A DNA stretch of 64,000 bases from Labilibaculum sp. (GTDB lineage: Bacteria; Bacteroidota; Bacteroidia; Bacteroidales; Marinifilaceae), in assembly GCA_016342745.1 (NCBI GenBank), contig JAEINT010000011.1, positions 62,001-126,000 on the forward strand. The letters run 5' to 3'. Both the position numbers and the translations under genes were made by a program. Below the pieces are notes generated by a model. That model had not been told where the DNA came from. It saw nothing but the letters and a program-made list of their open reading frames with translations, and made no database searches. Within the stretch, counting starts at the first letter, position 1. The number at the start of each line of letters is the position of its first letter. Below are positions 52,964 through 62,083 of this stretch, in pieces.

Positions 52964-53668
52964 TTAAGGGAGAAAGAAATCTTGAGCAAGTGATTCAATA
53001 ACTTTGTACGAAATAAGTTTGCCTTTCGAATGATATTCTTCCATTCTTACTAGGCCTACATTTATAGAATACCATTCATATACCTTGGTTTTCTTTTTCT
53101 TTATTCCACTATATGTAATTTTGTCAGTTGATATTTTATAGCAATTAAAAGTGCCAGCAGGAGTGCTAATGTTTTCGATAGCATCTACTTTGCGATTAAC
53201 CAAAAGAACATTCATCGACATAAGTACTGATCCTGTTCCTCTCAAAATACTAGCTTCGCAAGTTGCTTCTGGTAACATCTGACCTATTTTTGGCTTTATT
53301 GGTATTGCTACACTATCCGAAGAAATTTTTATTACCATTCGTTGGTAAGAATCTAGTTCTATTGGATTTAAATAGCGTTCTGACCCAACGTAAAACACAG
53401 AATCCTTACTAACCAACCTAAAATATTGGTAAAATGTATTTTGTTTTCTTGTGGTGATTTCAGATTCTATATTGTACTGAATAAGTCTATTTTGTTTAGA
53501 CTTACCTACCAACTGCCAAACCTCGGTGTATTCTCTTCTATCCTTCGCATCATACGAAACGTATTTTATCTTAAAATTCCTCTTGGATGGAAGATAGGTA
53601 TTATCTCTTTGTGCAAAAGAAGAAAATGAAATGGATAATAATATAAGTATAGTGTAGAATATTCTCAT
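52964..53668 (-). CDS. DUF3108/TapB-like secreted protein
   Basis: 234 residues with a signal peptide (1-19, ending SSFAQ). The rest is beta-rich, with 'ENISTPAGTFNCYKISTDKITY' and 'YEWYSINVGLVRMEEYHSKGKLISYKVIESL', the layout of DUF3108/TapB-like domains thought to be lipocalin-like outer-membrane-associated folds. Function unknown. It is a single gene on the minus strand between cbiA (72 bp away, same direction) and the divergent CAP-domain lipoprotein. Confidence 0.65.
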   Translation of the reverse strand: MRIFYTILILLSISFSSFAQRDNTYLPSKRNFKIKYVSYDAKDRREYTEVWQLVGKSKQNRLIQYNIESEITTRKQNTFYQYFRLVSKDSVFYVGSERYLNPIELDSYQRMVIKISSDSVAIPIKPKIGQMLPEATCEASILRGTGSVLMSMNVLLVNRKVDAIENISTPAGTFNCYKISTDKITYSGIKKKKTKVYEWYSINVGLVRMEEYHSKGKLISYKVIESLAQDFFLP

Positions 53669-53882
53669 AGACAGCTGTTAATGGCTTATATAGTCGTTTT
53701 CAGTACTTAAAATTACATATAATCCTTTAAGTTGGAAACAATATTTTACATATTTCGCCAGAAATTTAAAAATCAATATAAATAAGAGTTAGTGCTATCA
53801 AGAAAGATAGAATATTTTTATCTTTCGCAAACAACCAAAAATATACTCAACCTGCATTTCTAATCATCTTTAAATTATTCAA

Positions 53883-54386
53883 ATGAATAGATTATTTTTT
53901 GCAGTAAGTTTACTAATACTATCAAACAGCTTTACCGCCTGCAGTAAAAGTGAAGAAGATCTTCCATCTACAATTGACGAGAACAAAGTAGAGCTACAGG
54001 AAATCTTAAAACTAGTAAATGAAATAAGGGCTTCAGGGACAAGCTGTGGTTCTACTTATTATCCTCCAGTAGATCCGTTATTATGGAATGAGAAACTTGA
54101 AAGAGCAGCATTAAAGCACAGTCAAGACATGTTTGATCAAAACTACTTTAGTCATACTTCTCTTAATGGTAATAGTTTTTCAGATAGAATTGAGCAGGAA
54201 GATTATCTTTATTTGTCAATAGGTGAAAATATTGCCAATGGTTATCCGAGTGAAGAAAGTGTAATAAATGGCTGGCTAAATAGTCAAGGACATTGTGCCA
54301 ATATAATGAATCCGAAATATACAGAAATGGGAGTGGGGAGAGTTGGGAATTATTGGACTCAGGATTTTGGAAAGCCTAAGAAATAA
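53883..54386 (+). CDS. CAP-domain (SCP/PR1) lipoprotein
   Basis: 167 residues. Signal peptide with lipobox SFTAC; Cys20 would be lipidated. The CAP domain follows: VNEIRASGTSCGS, ALKHSQDMFDQNYFSHTS, GENIANGYPSEESVINGWLNSQGHCANIMNPKYTEMGVGRV. The His (in KHSQ) and Glu (in GEN) of the CAP cavity are kept. Bacterial CAP proteins are extracytoplasmic with mostly unknown roles. A shared terminator separates it from rplI. Confidence 0.88.
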   Translation: MNRLFFAVSLLILSNSFTACSKSEEDLPSTIDENKVELQEILKLVNEIRASGTSCGSTYYPPVDPLLWNEKLERAALKHSQDMFDQNYFSHTSLNGNSFSDRIEQEDYLYLSIGENIANGYPSEESVINGWLNSQGHCANIMNPKYTEMGVGRVGNYWTQDFGKPKK

Positions 54387-54387
54387 A

Positions 54388-54418
54388 AAACCACCCCAAG
54401 CGTTAATCAGGGTGGTTT
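54388..54418. terminator. Bidirectional terminator between CAP lipoprotein and rplI
   Basis: AAACCACCC (54388-54396) pairs with GGGTGGTTT (54410-54418). The minus strand has a longer U-rich tail, so it mainly serves rpsF-rpsR-rplI. Confidence 0.85.
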
Positions 54419-54485
54419 AATCTGTTTGTTTGAAAAGCTTTAAGTTTGTCTGTTATAAACTTAAATTAATTTATTATCGAAGCGA

Positions 54486-54929
54486 TTATTCAGAAACAAC
54501 GTCAAATTCGATATCAACTTTAACTTCTTTATGAAGTTTGATAGTTGCGGTATATTTACCGATCTCTTTAACAGCGTCTTTAATTGCAATCACTTTTCTG
54601 TCAATTTCGAATCCCTGAGCAGTTAATGCTTCAGCAATTTGAATGTTGTTAACAGAACCGAAAATCTTACCAGTAGTACTAGTTTTAGCACCAAGCGTTA
54701 AGGTAATACCTTCAAGTTTTTTAGCAACTTCTAAAGCTTCGTTCTTAATTTTTTCTTCTTTATGAGCTCTTTGTCTCATATTCTCAGCATTCATTTTCTT
54801 AGCTGATTCTGTTGCCAAAATAGCTATTCCCTTTGGGATCAAATAATTTCTTCCGTAACCGTTTTTTACAATTACGATGTCATTTTTATATCCTAGGCTA
54901 TGAATATCTTGTTTTAAGATTACTTCCAT
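54486..54929 (-). CDS. rplI: 50S ribosomal protein L9
   Basis: 147 residues. The N-terminal domain starts MEVILKQDIHSLGYKNDIVIVKNGYGRNYLIPKG, then a long helix (RQRAHKEEKIKNEALEVAKKLEG) and the C-terminal domain with SVNNIQIAEAL. Last gene of rpsF-rpsR-rplI, 20 bp after rpsR. Confidence 0.98.
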   Translation of the reverse strand: MEVILKQDIHSLGYKNDIVIVKNGYGRNYLIPKGIAILATESAKKMNAENMRQRAHKEEKIKNEALEVAKKLEGITLTLGAKTSTTGKIFGSVNNIQIAEALTAQGFEIDRKVIAIKDAVKEIGKYTATIKLHKEVKVDIEFDVVSE

Positions 54930-54949
54930 TTCGTTTCCTCCTTTAAAGA

Positions 54950-55219
54950 TTATTTCATCATGTCAGTTACGTATGGTAGCAATGCAATGTGACGAGCACG
55001 TTTAACAGCTGTAGCTACCTTTCTTTGATACTTCAAAGAAGTACCAGTGATACGACGAGGTAAAATTTTTCCTTGTTCGTTTAAGAATTTTTTCAAAAAC
55101 TCAGGATCTTTATAATCGATGAATTTGATCTTGTTTTTCTTGAAACGACAATACTTTTTCTTTTTAATCTCAACTGACGGAGGTGTCAAATATCTGATTT
55201 CTGATTGATTCTGTGCCAT
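54950..55219 (-). CDS. rpsR: 30S ribosomal protein S18
   Basis: 89 residues. [19 protein letters not shown] followed by LLKKF-type helix and [30 protein letters not shown] identify S18, which binds S6 on the 30S platform. It lies three bases after rpsF. Confidence 0.98.
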   Translation of the reverse strand: MAQNQSEIRYLTPPSVEIKKKKYCRFKKNKIKFIDYKDPEFLKKFLNEQGKILPRRITGTSLKYQRKVATAVKRARHIALLPYVTDMMK

Positions 55220-55222
55220 AGC

Positions 55223-55570
55223 TTATTTCTCCTCTTTAGATTTAAGGTTTCCTTTTCTTTTAATAGAATACTCAAAAGCGTATTTATCAAGTTTGAAAGT
55301 TAAGAAACGGATGACTCTTTCATCACGTCTGTAGTTCAATTCCAATTTCTCGATAACGTCGCCTGGAGCATCAAATTGAAGCAATTGGTAAAAACCAGTG
55401 CTTTTCTTTTGAATAGGATAAGCCAGCTTGCGCAGTCCCCAGTTCTCCTCATTAACCATCTGGCCACCATTCTCGATGACAAGGGCTTTAAATTTTTCTA
55501 CCGCCTCCTTTACCTGAGCCTCAGATAAAACGGGAGTTACAATGAAAACGGTTTCATAATGATTCAACAT
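55223..55570 (-). CDS. rpsF: 30S ribosomal protein S6
   Basis: 115 residues with the S6 fold ([55 protein letters not shown]). First gene of the operon. The untranslated leader is short and AT-rich, with only a small hairpin (TTACTT/AAGTAA at 55590-55604); I do not see the typical S6:S18 autoregulatory motif. Confidence 0.97.
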   Translation of the reverse strand: MLNHYETVFIVTPVLSEAQVKEAVEKFKALVIENGGQMVNEENWGLRKLAYPIQKKSTGFYQLLQFDAPGDVIEKLELNYRRDERVIRFLTFKLDKYAFEYSIKRKGNLKSKEEK

Positions 55571-55622
55571 AACTTTAATTGTTTAATTAATTACTTAATA
55601 AGTAACTGTTTTTAATAAGCCG

Positions 55623-55654
55623 CAAAATTAACTAATCTTTTTTAATATTTCAAG
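55623..55654 (-). promoter_or_regulatory. Promoter of rpsF-rpsR-rplI
   Basis: On the minus strand CTTG (55654-55651), a 20-nt spacer and TAATTTTG (55630-55623), a perfect TAnnTTTG -7 box. It is about 55 bp upstream of the rpsF ATG. Confidence 0.65.
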
Positions 55655-55796
55655 AATACTAGGGGTTAATTGTATTCTGCTTTGCATTTGTGAATTTGAG
55701 TCTTCACAATAATAGACAGGTTTGAATCAAATTCTACCTTGTTAGCTATAACTTTTTTTTGTATCTTATAAATAAAGATGAACCAAACTCAGAGCT

Positions 55797-56921
55797 ATGA
55801 AGGACAGGATGATAACATTAGCAACCTATAGCTACTCCAGAGCACAGTTGCTTAAAGCTAGATTAGAATCAGAAGGTATACAATGTTTTCTGAAAAATTT
55901 AAATTTAATTCAATCTGCAGTTGGAGGCGGAGTAAAGTTAAGAATTAAAGAGGAAGATTTACAAGCAGCCTTGCAAATTATAGAAGAATTAGATTTAAGC
56001 TATGCACAAGAAGAATTCGAGAAAGCATTTCCTCAACAAAAAATAGAAGTAAACAGAATCTTAGTGCCAGTTGATTTCTCTGATTTTTCGCCACGAATAT
56101 GTGAGTATGCGATGGGAATTGCAAAGAAGTTTAATGCAGATATATTACTTTTCCATACCTATTTCGCATCAGCAATAGAAACCGTGCCATTCTCGGATAG
56201 TTATACATACAATGCAACAGTTGTTGAAGTTCTATCGGAAGTGGAAAAGAATGCAAAAGCAAGAATTAAAGAGCTTTACTATGATATTCGGAATAAATTA
56301 GAACTTGAAAAAATAGAAGGGATAGAAGTTGATTATGCACTTAGTGGTGGCACTGCATCATCCGAAATATTAAATATGTGCACAACATATAAACCGGATT
56401 TAGTGATCATGGGAAGCCGTGGTGAAACTGCAGGTACAACAAACTTGTTGGGTAGTGTTGTTTCAAATGTTATTGAAGAAGCGGAAGTTCCTATGCTAAT
56501 TTTATCTGACCAGGGAGAAAATATCGATTTGGAGGATATTAATAATATCATGTATGCAACAGACTTTGATAAAGCAGATTTTAAAGCAATTGCCAATTTA
56601 AAGTACATTACCAAACCATACAATATGAAAATTCATTGTGTTCATTTTGAAGATCTTTCTGAAGATGATCCAATTGAAAAACATCAAATGGAATTGTTGA
56701 AAAAATACTTACAAAGAACTTTAGGTGAGTCTGATGTGCATTGTGAGATCAAGCATATGGAAGAAAAAATGAAAGGAATTGAACAATACATACAGGATAA
56801 TGATATTGGAATGGTTGCTATTCTAGCCCGAAAACACAATTTACTAGAACGTTTGTTTTTCGGTCAAATGTCAAGAAAACTGTTTATTAAAACGCACATT
56901 CCAATTCTGGTATTTCATTAA
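55797..56921 (+). CDS. DUF2007 - universal stress protein (two USP domains) fusion
   Basis: 374 residues. The N-terminal 70 residues (ITLATYSYSRAQLLKARLESEGIQCFLKN ... VKLRIKEEDLQAALQIIEEL) form a DUF2007 'putative signal transducing' domain. It is joined to USP domain 1 (about 82-225, ILVPVDFSDFSPRICEYAM; ATP-site MGSRGETAGTTNLLGSVVSNVIEEAEVPMLIL) and USP domain 2 (about 232-374), which ends LFFGQMSRKLFIKTHIPILVFH and has lost the GxGG-type loop. Cytoplasmic, with likely nucleotide-binding stress function. Transcribed alone, with a strong terminator. Confidence 0.88.
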   Translation: MKDRMITLATYSYSRAQLLKARLESEGIQCFLKNLNLIQSAVGGGVKLRIKEEDLQAALQIIEELDLSYAQEEFEKAFPQQKIEVNRILVPVDFSDFSPRICEYAMGIAKKFNADILLFHTYFASAIETVPFSDSYTYNATVVEVLSEVEKNAKARIKELYYDIRNKLELEKIEGIEVDYALSGGTASSEILNMCTTYKPDLVIMGSRGETAGTTNLLGSVVSNVIEEAEVPMLILSDQGENIDLEDINNIMYATDFDKADFKAIANLKYITKPYNMKIHCVHFEDLSEDDPIEKHQMELLKKYLQRTLGESDVHCEIKHMEEKMKGIEQYIQDNDIGMVAILARKHNLLERLFFGQMSRKLFIKTHIPILVFH

Positions 56922-56924
56922 AAT

Positions 56925-56954
56925 AAAAAAGACGCATGAAAATGCGTCTTTTTT
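56925..56954. terminator. Bidirectional terminator (USP fusion / mtaB)
   Basis: AAAAAAGACGCAT (56925-56937), GAAA loop, ATGCGTCTTTTTT (56942-56954): thirteen pairs with A and T tracts on either side, between convergent genes. Confidence 0.93.
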
Positions 56955-58238
56955 TTATACTATTAATTCCCCTTTTAAAACGGGTTCATTTCCATCTTCT
57001 AAACTGGTGATTTTCACCTTGTAAAAGACATTCTTTTGAATATTTCTCCCCGTAAATTCAACTGGAATATAATGTTCTCCATATCCCTTACCAATCTCGT
57101 CATTACACTTTTCAACTAAAACAGTTTGCTCTTTTCCGACAAAGCTTTTTCTGTATTCTAACTTCGTTGCTTCGGATAAATTACGAAGAATTTCGCTTCT
57201 TTTTGTTTTAATTCTTTCATCGATTTGATCAGGCATTCTCTCTGCTCTTGTACCTTTTCTAATTGAATATTTGAAGGTATGAACATGTCCAAAATTCATT
57301 TCTTTTATTGCAGAACATGTAGCACTAAAATCATCATCACTTTCATTTGGAAACCCAATAATAATATCCGTTGTGATATTAAAATCTGGTCTGTAACCTC
57401 TTACTTTATCAACGATTTCCTTAAATCTTTTTGCCGTGTACATTCTTCTCATTTGTAGTAGAACCGATTCAGATCCACTTTGCAAACACAAATGCAGGTG
57501 TGGTGTCATTTTAGGATGACTTAATAAACCTAAAAATTTATCGCCAAAACCATCTGGTTCAATTGATGATATTCGAAGCCGGAAATCACCATCTAAATTC
57601 AATATTTTTTCAATTAAATCATCAAACTTATAATCTTCAAAATCATATCGACCAATGTTAACACCAGTAATCACAATTTCTTTGGCCCCTTGTGCAATCA
57701 CCTCTTTAATATTCGATAAAATATCTTCAACTGGTCTACTTGTTGCTCTACCTCTAACAGAAGGAATAATACAAAAAGTGCAAAAATTATCGCAGCCATC
57801 TTGAATTTTTATCATACTTCTCGTATGAAATCCTTTCTCTGTAGAGCCATAGGAGAAGAGGTCCGCATTTAATTTGGATGGATGAATAATTTCACCTTCG
57901 AAATGAGCTTCCACAAGAGAATAAACCGAAGTTTTCTGATCATTTTCAACTACATAGTTGATTTCCTCACGATTCTCTAGTTCCTCTTTTGCATTGTTTG
58001 CCATGCATCCAGTTACCACAAGAACTGAATCTGCGTTACGTTTATTGGCTTGATTAATAAAATTTCTTGACTTGTGATCGCTCTGATGAGTTACGGTACA
58101 AGAATTTATAACATACACATCTGCCGACTCGTCAAAGGGGACAAGATGATAGCCTTTTGTTTGAAATTGAGATGCTAATGCATCAGTTTCATATTGATTT
58201 AGTCTACAACCTAAGGTCTTAAACGCAACTTTTTTCAC
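56955..58238 (-). CDS. mtaB: tRNA t6A37 methylthiotransferase MtaB
   Basis: 427 residues. The N-terminal UPF0004 domain has Cys11, Cys47 and Cys78 (GCRLN, SCTVT, GCMA), the radical-SAM cluster is Cys149-x3-Cys153-x2-Cys156 (GCDNFCTFC), and a TRAM domain is at the C-terminus. It converts t6A37 of ANN-decoding tRNAs to ms2t6A. It overlaps the miaB-like gene by four bases. Confidence 0.9.
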   Translation of the reverse strand: MKKVAFKTLGCRLNQYETDALASQFQTKGYHLVPFDESADVYVINSCTVTHQSDHKSRNFINQANKRNADSVLVVTGCMANNAKEELENREEINYVVENDQKTSVYSLVEAHFEGEIIHPSKLNADLFSYGSTEKGFHTRSMIKIQDGCDNFCTFCIIPSVRGRATSRPVEDILSNIKEVIAQGAKEIVITGVNIGRYDFEDYKFDDLIEKILNLDGDFRLRISSIEPDGFGDKFLGLLSHPKMTPHLHLCLQSGSESVLLQMRRMYTAKRFKEIVDKVRGYRPDFNITTDIIIGFPNESDDDFSATCSAIKEMNFGHVHTFKYSIRKGTRAERMPDQIDERIKTKRSEILRNLSEATKLEYRKSFVGKEQTVLVEKCNDEIGKGYGEHYIPVEFTGRNIQKNVFYKVKITSLEDGNEPVLKGELIV

Positions 58239-59578
58239 ACTACACCTTCTTTAATAGTTATCATTTCTCCTTCAACTGAAAAATTAGCAGCTGAAGTAAT
58301 CTTCACATCAACAAACTGACCAATAAGGCTTTCGTCTGTAGATAAGAACCGAACATTTATACGTCCTTCTGTTAATCCAGCTAAATATCCATCATGCTTA
58401 GCCGTTCCCTTAACCAGTACTTTAAATACCTTATCAAGCATTGTAGAATTGTAATTCTTCGAATGAATTTTCAGATCTTCGGTTAAAATATGATGCCTGC
58501 TTTTCTTTATATCCAAACTAACATCATCAAACCACCTGTGGCTTAAAGCACCAGGGCGAGGAGAGTACATCGCTATATAAGCCATATTGTACTTAAATTC
58601 CTCCATCGCTTTTCGAGTATTATCGAACTGCTCATCATTTTCACCTGTAAACCCTACAATAATATCAGTAAACAGTGTTGCTTCAGGTATTAATCGTTTA
58701 ATGGTGTGAACAATTTGACGGTATTTTTCCATTCCATGCTTGCGATTCATATGAATCAGAACTTTATCATCTCCCGATTGAATTGGTAGATGAATTTGCT
58801 TTGCAAGACACTTGTATTCAGCTATTACTTCAATAACTTCATCAGTCATGTCCCGAGGATGTGGAGAGGTGAAATAGACCCAAAATTCTGTTTTCAAATC
58901 ATCTCCTAAATTTCCAATTTGCCTTAATAATTCTGGAAAATCAATCTCATCTCCTTTTTTATCTAGGCCGTATGAATTTACATTTTGACCAAGTAGGGTA
59001 ATTGATTTGAAGTCTTTTTCTACTAAATTTTTAACTTCCAAAACAATTTCACTTGATGGGCGAGAAACTTCTCGTCCTCTAGTATAAGGAACAGCACAAA
59101 ATGAACAAAATTTATCACAGCCATTTTGAATAGGCACAAAAGCCTCAAATTCCGACGTATAACTTGGTTTTACATTCCAAAATTCCGAAATATTCTCATT
59201 CAAAGAGTCAAATCCTTGTTGAAGACCAACCGGAGTTGTAACCCCATATTGCTGAATCATTTCTGGTAATTTGGGAAGATCTTTCATTTGAAAGATAATA
59301 TCAAATAGCTTAAGAAATTTATCTAAATCAGATGGAAGTATACATCCAGAAACAAAAGTGATTAAGTTTCTTTTGTTCTTCCAACGGTTCCATTTGTGTA
59401 TTTTCGAATATACTTTATCAATTGCTTTTTGGCGCACAGAACAAGCAAGGATACCAATTAAATTAGCATCTTCTTCCTTATCTGTCCATTCATAACCCAT
59501 TTTTTCGATTACAGAACGTACTCTTTCTCCATCAGAAGCATTCATCTGACACCCTAATGATACAAGATGGTATTTCAT
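58235..59578 (-). CDS. miaB: MiaB-like radical SAM methylthiotransferase
   Basis: 447 residues. Cys10 (GCQMN), Cys46 (ACSVRQKA) and Cys79 (SGC) bind one Fe-S cluster, and Cys154, Cys158 and Cys161 (GCDKFCSFCAVPYTRGRE) the radical-SAM cluster; a TRAM domain follows. CQMN and CSVRQKA point to MiaB (ms2i6A37) rather than RimO. The N-terminal domain is unusual: the normal 'NTCS' is LACS, and the stretch 60-110 (HKWNRWKNKRN ... FQMKDLPKLPEMI) is unlike typical Bacteroidota MiaB. It may be a second or transferred MiaB copy. It follows the reductase gene after 12 bp. Confidence 0.8.
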   Translation of the reverse strand: MKYHLVSLGCQMNASDGERVRSVIEKMGYEWTDKEEDANLIGILACSVRQKAIDKVYSKIHKWNRWKNKRNLITFVSGCILPSDLDKFLKLFDIIFQMKDLPKLPEMIQQYGVTTPVGLQQGFDSLNENISEFWNVKPSYTSEFEAFVPIQNGCDKFCSFCAVPYTRGREVSRPSSEIVLEVKNLVEKDFKSITLLGQNVNSYGLDKKGDEIDFPELLRQIGNLGDDLKTEFWVYFTSPHPRDMTDEVIEVIAEYKCLAKQIHLPIQSGDDKVLIHMNRKHGMEKYRQIVHTIKRLIPEATLFTDIIVGFTGENDEQFDNTRKAMEEFKYNMAYIAMYSPRPGALSHRWFDDVSLDIKKSRHHILTEDLKIHSKNYNSTMLDKVFKVLVKGTAKHDGYLAGLTEGRINVRFLSTDESLIGQFVDVKITSAANFSVEGEMITIKEGVV

Positions 59579-59590
59579 TTTTTATATCTC

Positions 59591-60235
59591 TTAAAAGTAA
59601 ACTTCAGTATGTACAGGACCTAATGTAATTCCTTGTTTTTCAAGTATATCATAAGCCTCATAAATCATATGGCAATTGCCACACAAGTAGCAAACAGTAT
59701 CAGAAGGAATAGGATTTTTGATTAGATATTCTGTAACTCTACCATGAAAATCACCGGTTTTTTCACGTGACGTGCACAAAATATACTTCCCATTTTCATA
59801 ACTCTCTTTCTCGTAAGCTTCTTCTTCCAAACGAACTCCATGCAATACTTGGTAATTCATTTCTGGATGTGTTTCCACAAAACTATGAATAGGAGAGATG
59901 CCAGTACCTGTTGCTATAAATAAAAATTTCTTATTCTTAATTTCGGATTCCTCAAGAGAAAAATGACCAAATGGCCCATCAACATCAAGGTAATCTCCAA
60001 CTTTACATCGTCTAAGTTTTTTTGAAACCAAACCTTTGTCCACTTCTTTAATTAGCACCTCCAAAAAATTACTATTTTCAGAACTGTATATCGAATATTC
60101 TCTGCGGTCAATACTTCCAGAAAATCCTAATGTAATGTATTGGCCTGTTTTAAATGAAAACTCATTCTTCTCCATTTTTATAATGTAAGTAGAAGAAGTT
60201 AGGTTTCGTACTTCAATGACTTTATGTGATCTCAT
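59591..60235 (-). CDS. Ferredoxin/flavodoxin-NADP reductase-like flavoprotein
   Basis: 214 residues. The FAD-binding motif R45-E-Y-S48 (RREYSIYSS), phosphate loop GTGISP at 110-115, and a C-terminal CGNCHMIYEAYDIL (NAD-binding end) and EVYF terminus define the FNR family (plant-type fold). It has no ferredoxin domain. It may feed electrons to the Fe-S methylthiotransferases encoded 12 bp downstream, which need a reductant; that link is inferred from the operon. The start codon is the only ATG in a good position. Confidence 0.87.
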   Translation of the reverse strand: MRSHKVIEVRNLTSSTYIIKMEKNEFSFKTGQYITLGFSGSIDRREYSIYSSENSNFLEVLIKEVDKGLVSKKLRRCKVGDYLDVDGPFGHFSLEESEIKNKKFLFIATGTGISPIHSFVETHPEMNYQVLHGVRLEEEAYEKESYENGKYILCTSREKTGDFHGRVTEYLIKNPIPSDTVCYLCGNCHMIYEAYDILEKQGITLGPVHTEVYF

Positions 60236-60471
60236 TCTTTATTTTAAATTCTGTTTACGCTTCCACTATCAAACTGAAATAATCATGATGATTTCCTATG
60301 TGGAATGATTACAAATAAGCGAATACAAAAAAAGACAAAAACATCCGAATAAACAAGAGGATATGCTGCTTAAGCCTCCTTTTTATAAAAAATGATAGAG
60401 AAATGTGTTTTTTCATCGAAAAACAGTCTATTTTCTCTAGATTAAAACAGATCTTAACCTTAAATATCATA

Positions 60472-60503
60472 AGCTTAATGCATGATTATGCGGTAATTAA
60501 GCT
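60472..60503. repeat. Interrupted inverted repeat
   Basis: AGCTTAAT (60472-60479) and ATTAAGCT (60496-60503) are perfect arms; inside, GCAT and ATGC pair around GATT. It could be a weak 3' hairpin of the bio transcript or an operator for the reductase operon. There is no T tract. Confidence 0.45.
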
Positions 60504-60608
60504 GTACTTTAAGGATAGTTAAATGCTTGAGAATTTAATATTTTATTTGTGTCTGTGCTATGGTAGGCAATACTTTACGTATATCGCTTAAAGTTTGAAA
60601 TTCAATTT

Positions 60609-60624
60609 TGTGAGTTTGATCACA
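60609..60624. promoter_or_regulatory. CRP/FNR-like palindrome
   Basis: TGTGAGTTTGATCACA matches TGTGA-N6-TCACA exactly. It lies just after the bioD stop and 370 bp upstream of the reductase gene. A Crp/Fnr-family regulator could bind, but the distance and orientation make its role doubtful. Confidence 0.3.
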
Positions 60625-60632
60625 TTCTGGAA

Positions 60633-61313
60633 TTAAGCAAAAAACAGTTCTCCAAAATTAACATTTGGATTTTCATTTTTCGAAAATTCAGGAATTTCAA
60701 TTATTGGACAATCAAATCCATATTTATCCAAATACGATCTAAACACCTTAATTGAATCTTCTAAGATAAATTTACTGTTAGCAGGATAGCGATTATAAAT
60801 TAATCCTTTGATTGGAATATTTCTCTGCTTCGCCACTTCAAGACTGAGAAGGGTATGATTAATACTTCCCAATTTTGAAGATGTAATTAAAATGGTAGGA
60901 TATTTTTTTTCCTCTAAAAAATCAAGAAGAGAATAATCCATGGTAATCGGCACATGCATTCCACCAACTCCTTCTAGCAATAAATAATCATATTGACTTT
61001 CAAGTATTTTAGTGGATTTATTTATTTTTTCCACTTCAATTACTTGATTTTGCATTTGTGCAGCCAAATGTGGAGAAGCTGGATAATCAAATACATATGG
61101 ACAAGTAATTCCCTTTTTATCAACTTCTTGAATTTCAATTCCCATTATTTCACGGTGCATTAGAATGTCTTCTGATATTCCTTTGCAACCTGTTTGTGCA
61201 AATTTTTGGGTAATTACTGATTTTTCTAGTTCTAATAAATATTTAGCCATCAATCCGGTAGCAAATGTTTTTCCTGTATCGGTATCGATTCCCGCAATAA
61301 AATATGTTGGCAT
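60633..61313 (-). CDS. bioD: Dethiobiotin synthase
   Basis: 226 residues. P-loop GIDTDTGKTFATG at about 8-20, conserved KFAQTG (carbamate Lys), and 'LLLEGVGGMHVPITMDYSLLDF' carrying the EGVGG motif. It closes the ureido ring of dethiobiotin from DAPA, CO2 and ATP. Last gene of the bio operon, two bases after bioC. Confidence 0.95.
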   Translation of the reverse strand: MPTYFIAGIDTDTGKTFATGLMAKYLLELEKSVITQKFAQTGCKGISEDILMHREIMGIEIQEVDKKGITCPYVFDYPASPHLAAQMQNQVIEVEKINKSTKILESQYDYLLLEGVGGMHVPITMDYSLLDFLEEKKYPTILITSSKLGSINHTLLSLEVAKQRNIPIKGLIYNRYPANSKFILEDSIKVFRSYLDKYGFDCPIIEIPEFSKNENPNVNFGELFFA

Positions 61314-61315
61314 TT

Positions 61316-62083
61316 TTATTTCAACTTTTTTGGTTTAGCAATAAAATATAATGGTTGATAGGTGAGTGGAACACCCAAATCCATACCAAATAAATCCTGA
61401 TAATCTTCTTCAAATTTTCTTAAATCGCTTTTTGTCCATGCTTTACCAGGTATTCCATTTACACCTGTTTGTTTCATATGACTAAGAACTCCAAGCGGGG
61501 TAGCAAAATATCTAGTAATATTCTCGCGATCGCTCCAAAGAATATCAAACTTATCGGATAACAATTTTTCATGCTTTCCAAAGGACAAATAATTTAAGCC
61601 TTTACCATTAACCTCTCTAATTTCTCTATAATTATCTGGACCAAAGGTGCTGAACACCAAATATCCATTTGGATTCAGGATATTATGGATTTTGCCTAGA
61701 AATTCATCTAAATTATTGAACCATTGAAATGTAGAGCTGGAGATAACTAAATCTACAGCCTTTGGTAATTGCAATGACTCAATATCACCAGGTAGAAAAT
61801 TGATATTCGGACTAATATCATTTAAAATTGAAGCATATTCTTCAACAATATCATTCGCATAATAAGTTTCAGCATTAAAATGTTGAAAATATTTCTCAGT
61901 TAAAACTGCTGGGCCACAGCCAATTTCAAGTACTTTCGAAAATTTAACTGCAGGTTGATGCGACAGCTCATTTATTAATCTGGATGCAATAGCCTCCTGA
62001 ACAATAGCGTGTTTTCGGTAGGTTTCGATACTCTTCACAAAACCTTTTTGAACCTGATCTTTATTAATTTGCTGATGTTTCAC
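61316..62083 (-). CDS. bioC: Malonyl-ACP O-methyltransferase
   Basis: 255 residues. SAM motif I LEIGCGPAVLTEKYFQHF at about 52-69, with N-terminal FVKSIETYRKHAIVQE typical of BioC and the end region LTYQPLYFIAKPKK. It methylates malonyl-ACP to start pimelate synthesis. It overlaps bioG by 20 bases. Confidence 0.93.
   Translation of the reverse strand: MKHQQINKDQVQKGFVKSIETYRKHAIVQEAIASRLINELSHQPAVKFSKVLEIGCGPAVLTEKYFQHFNAETYYANDIVEEYASILNDISPNINFLPGDIESLQLPKAVDLVISSSTFQWFNNLDEFLGKIHNILNPNGYLVFSTFGPDNYREIREVNGKGLNYLSFGKHEKLLSDKFDILWSDRENITRYFATPLGVLSHMKQTGVNGIPGKAWTKSDLRKFEEDYQDLFGMDLGVPLTYQPLYFIAKPKKLK

Larger units (their letters stand above)
60236..60632. other. 397-bp region between bioD and the reductase gene
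   Basis: It contains an interrupted palindrome (60472-60503) and a TGTGA-N6-TCACA site (60609-60624), both listed. No terminator with a T tract is clear after bioD; no -7 box for the reductase operon was found by eye. Confidence 0.4.
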
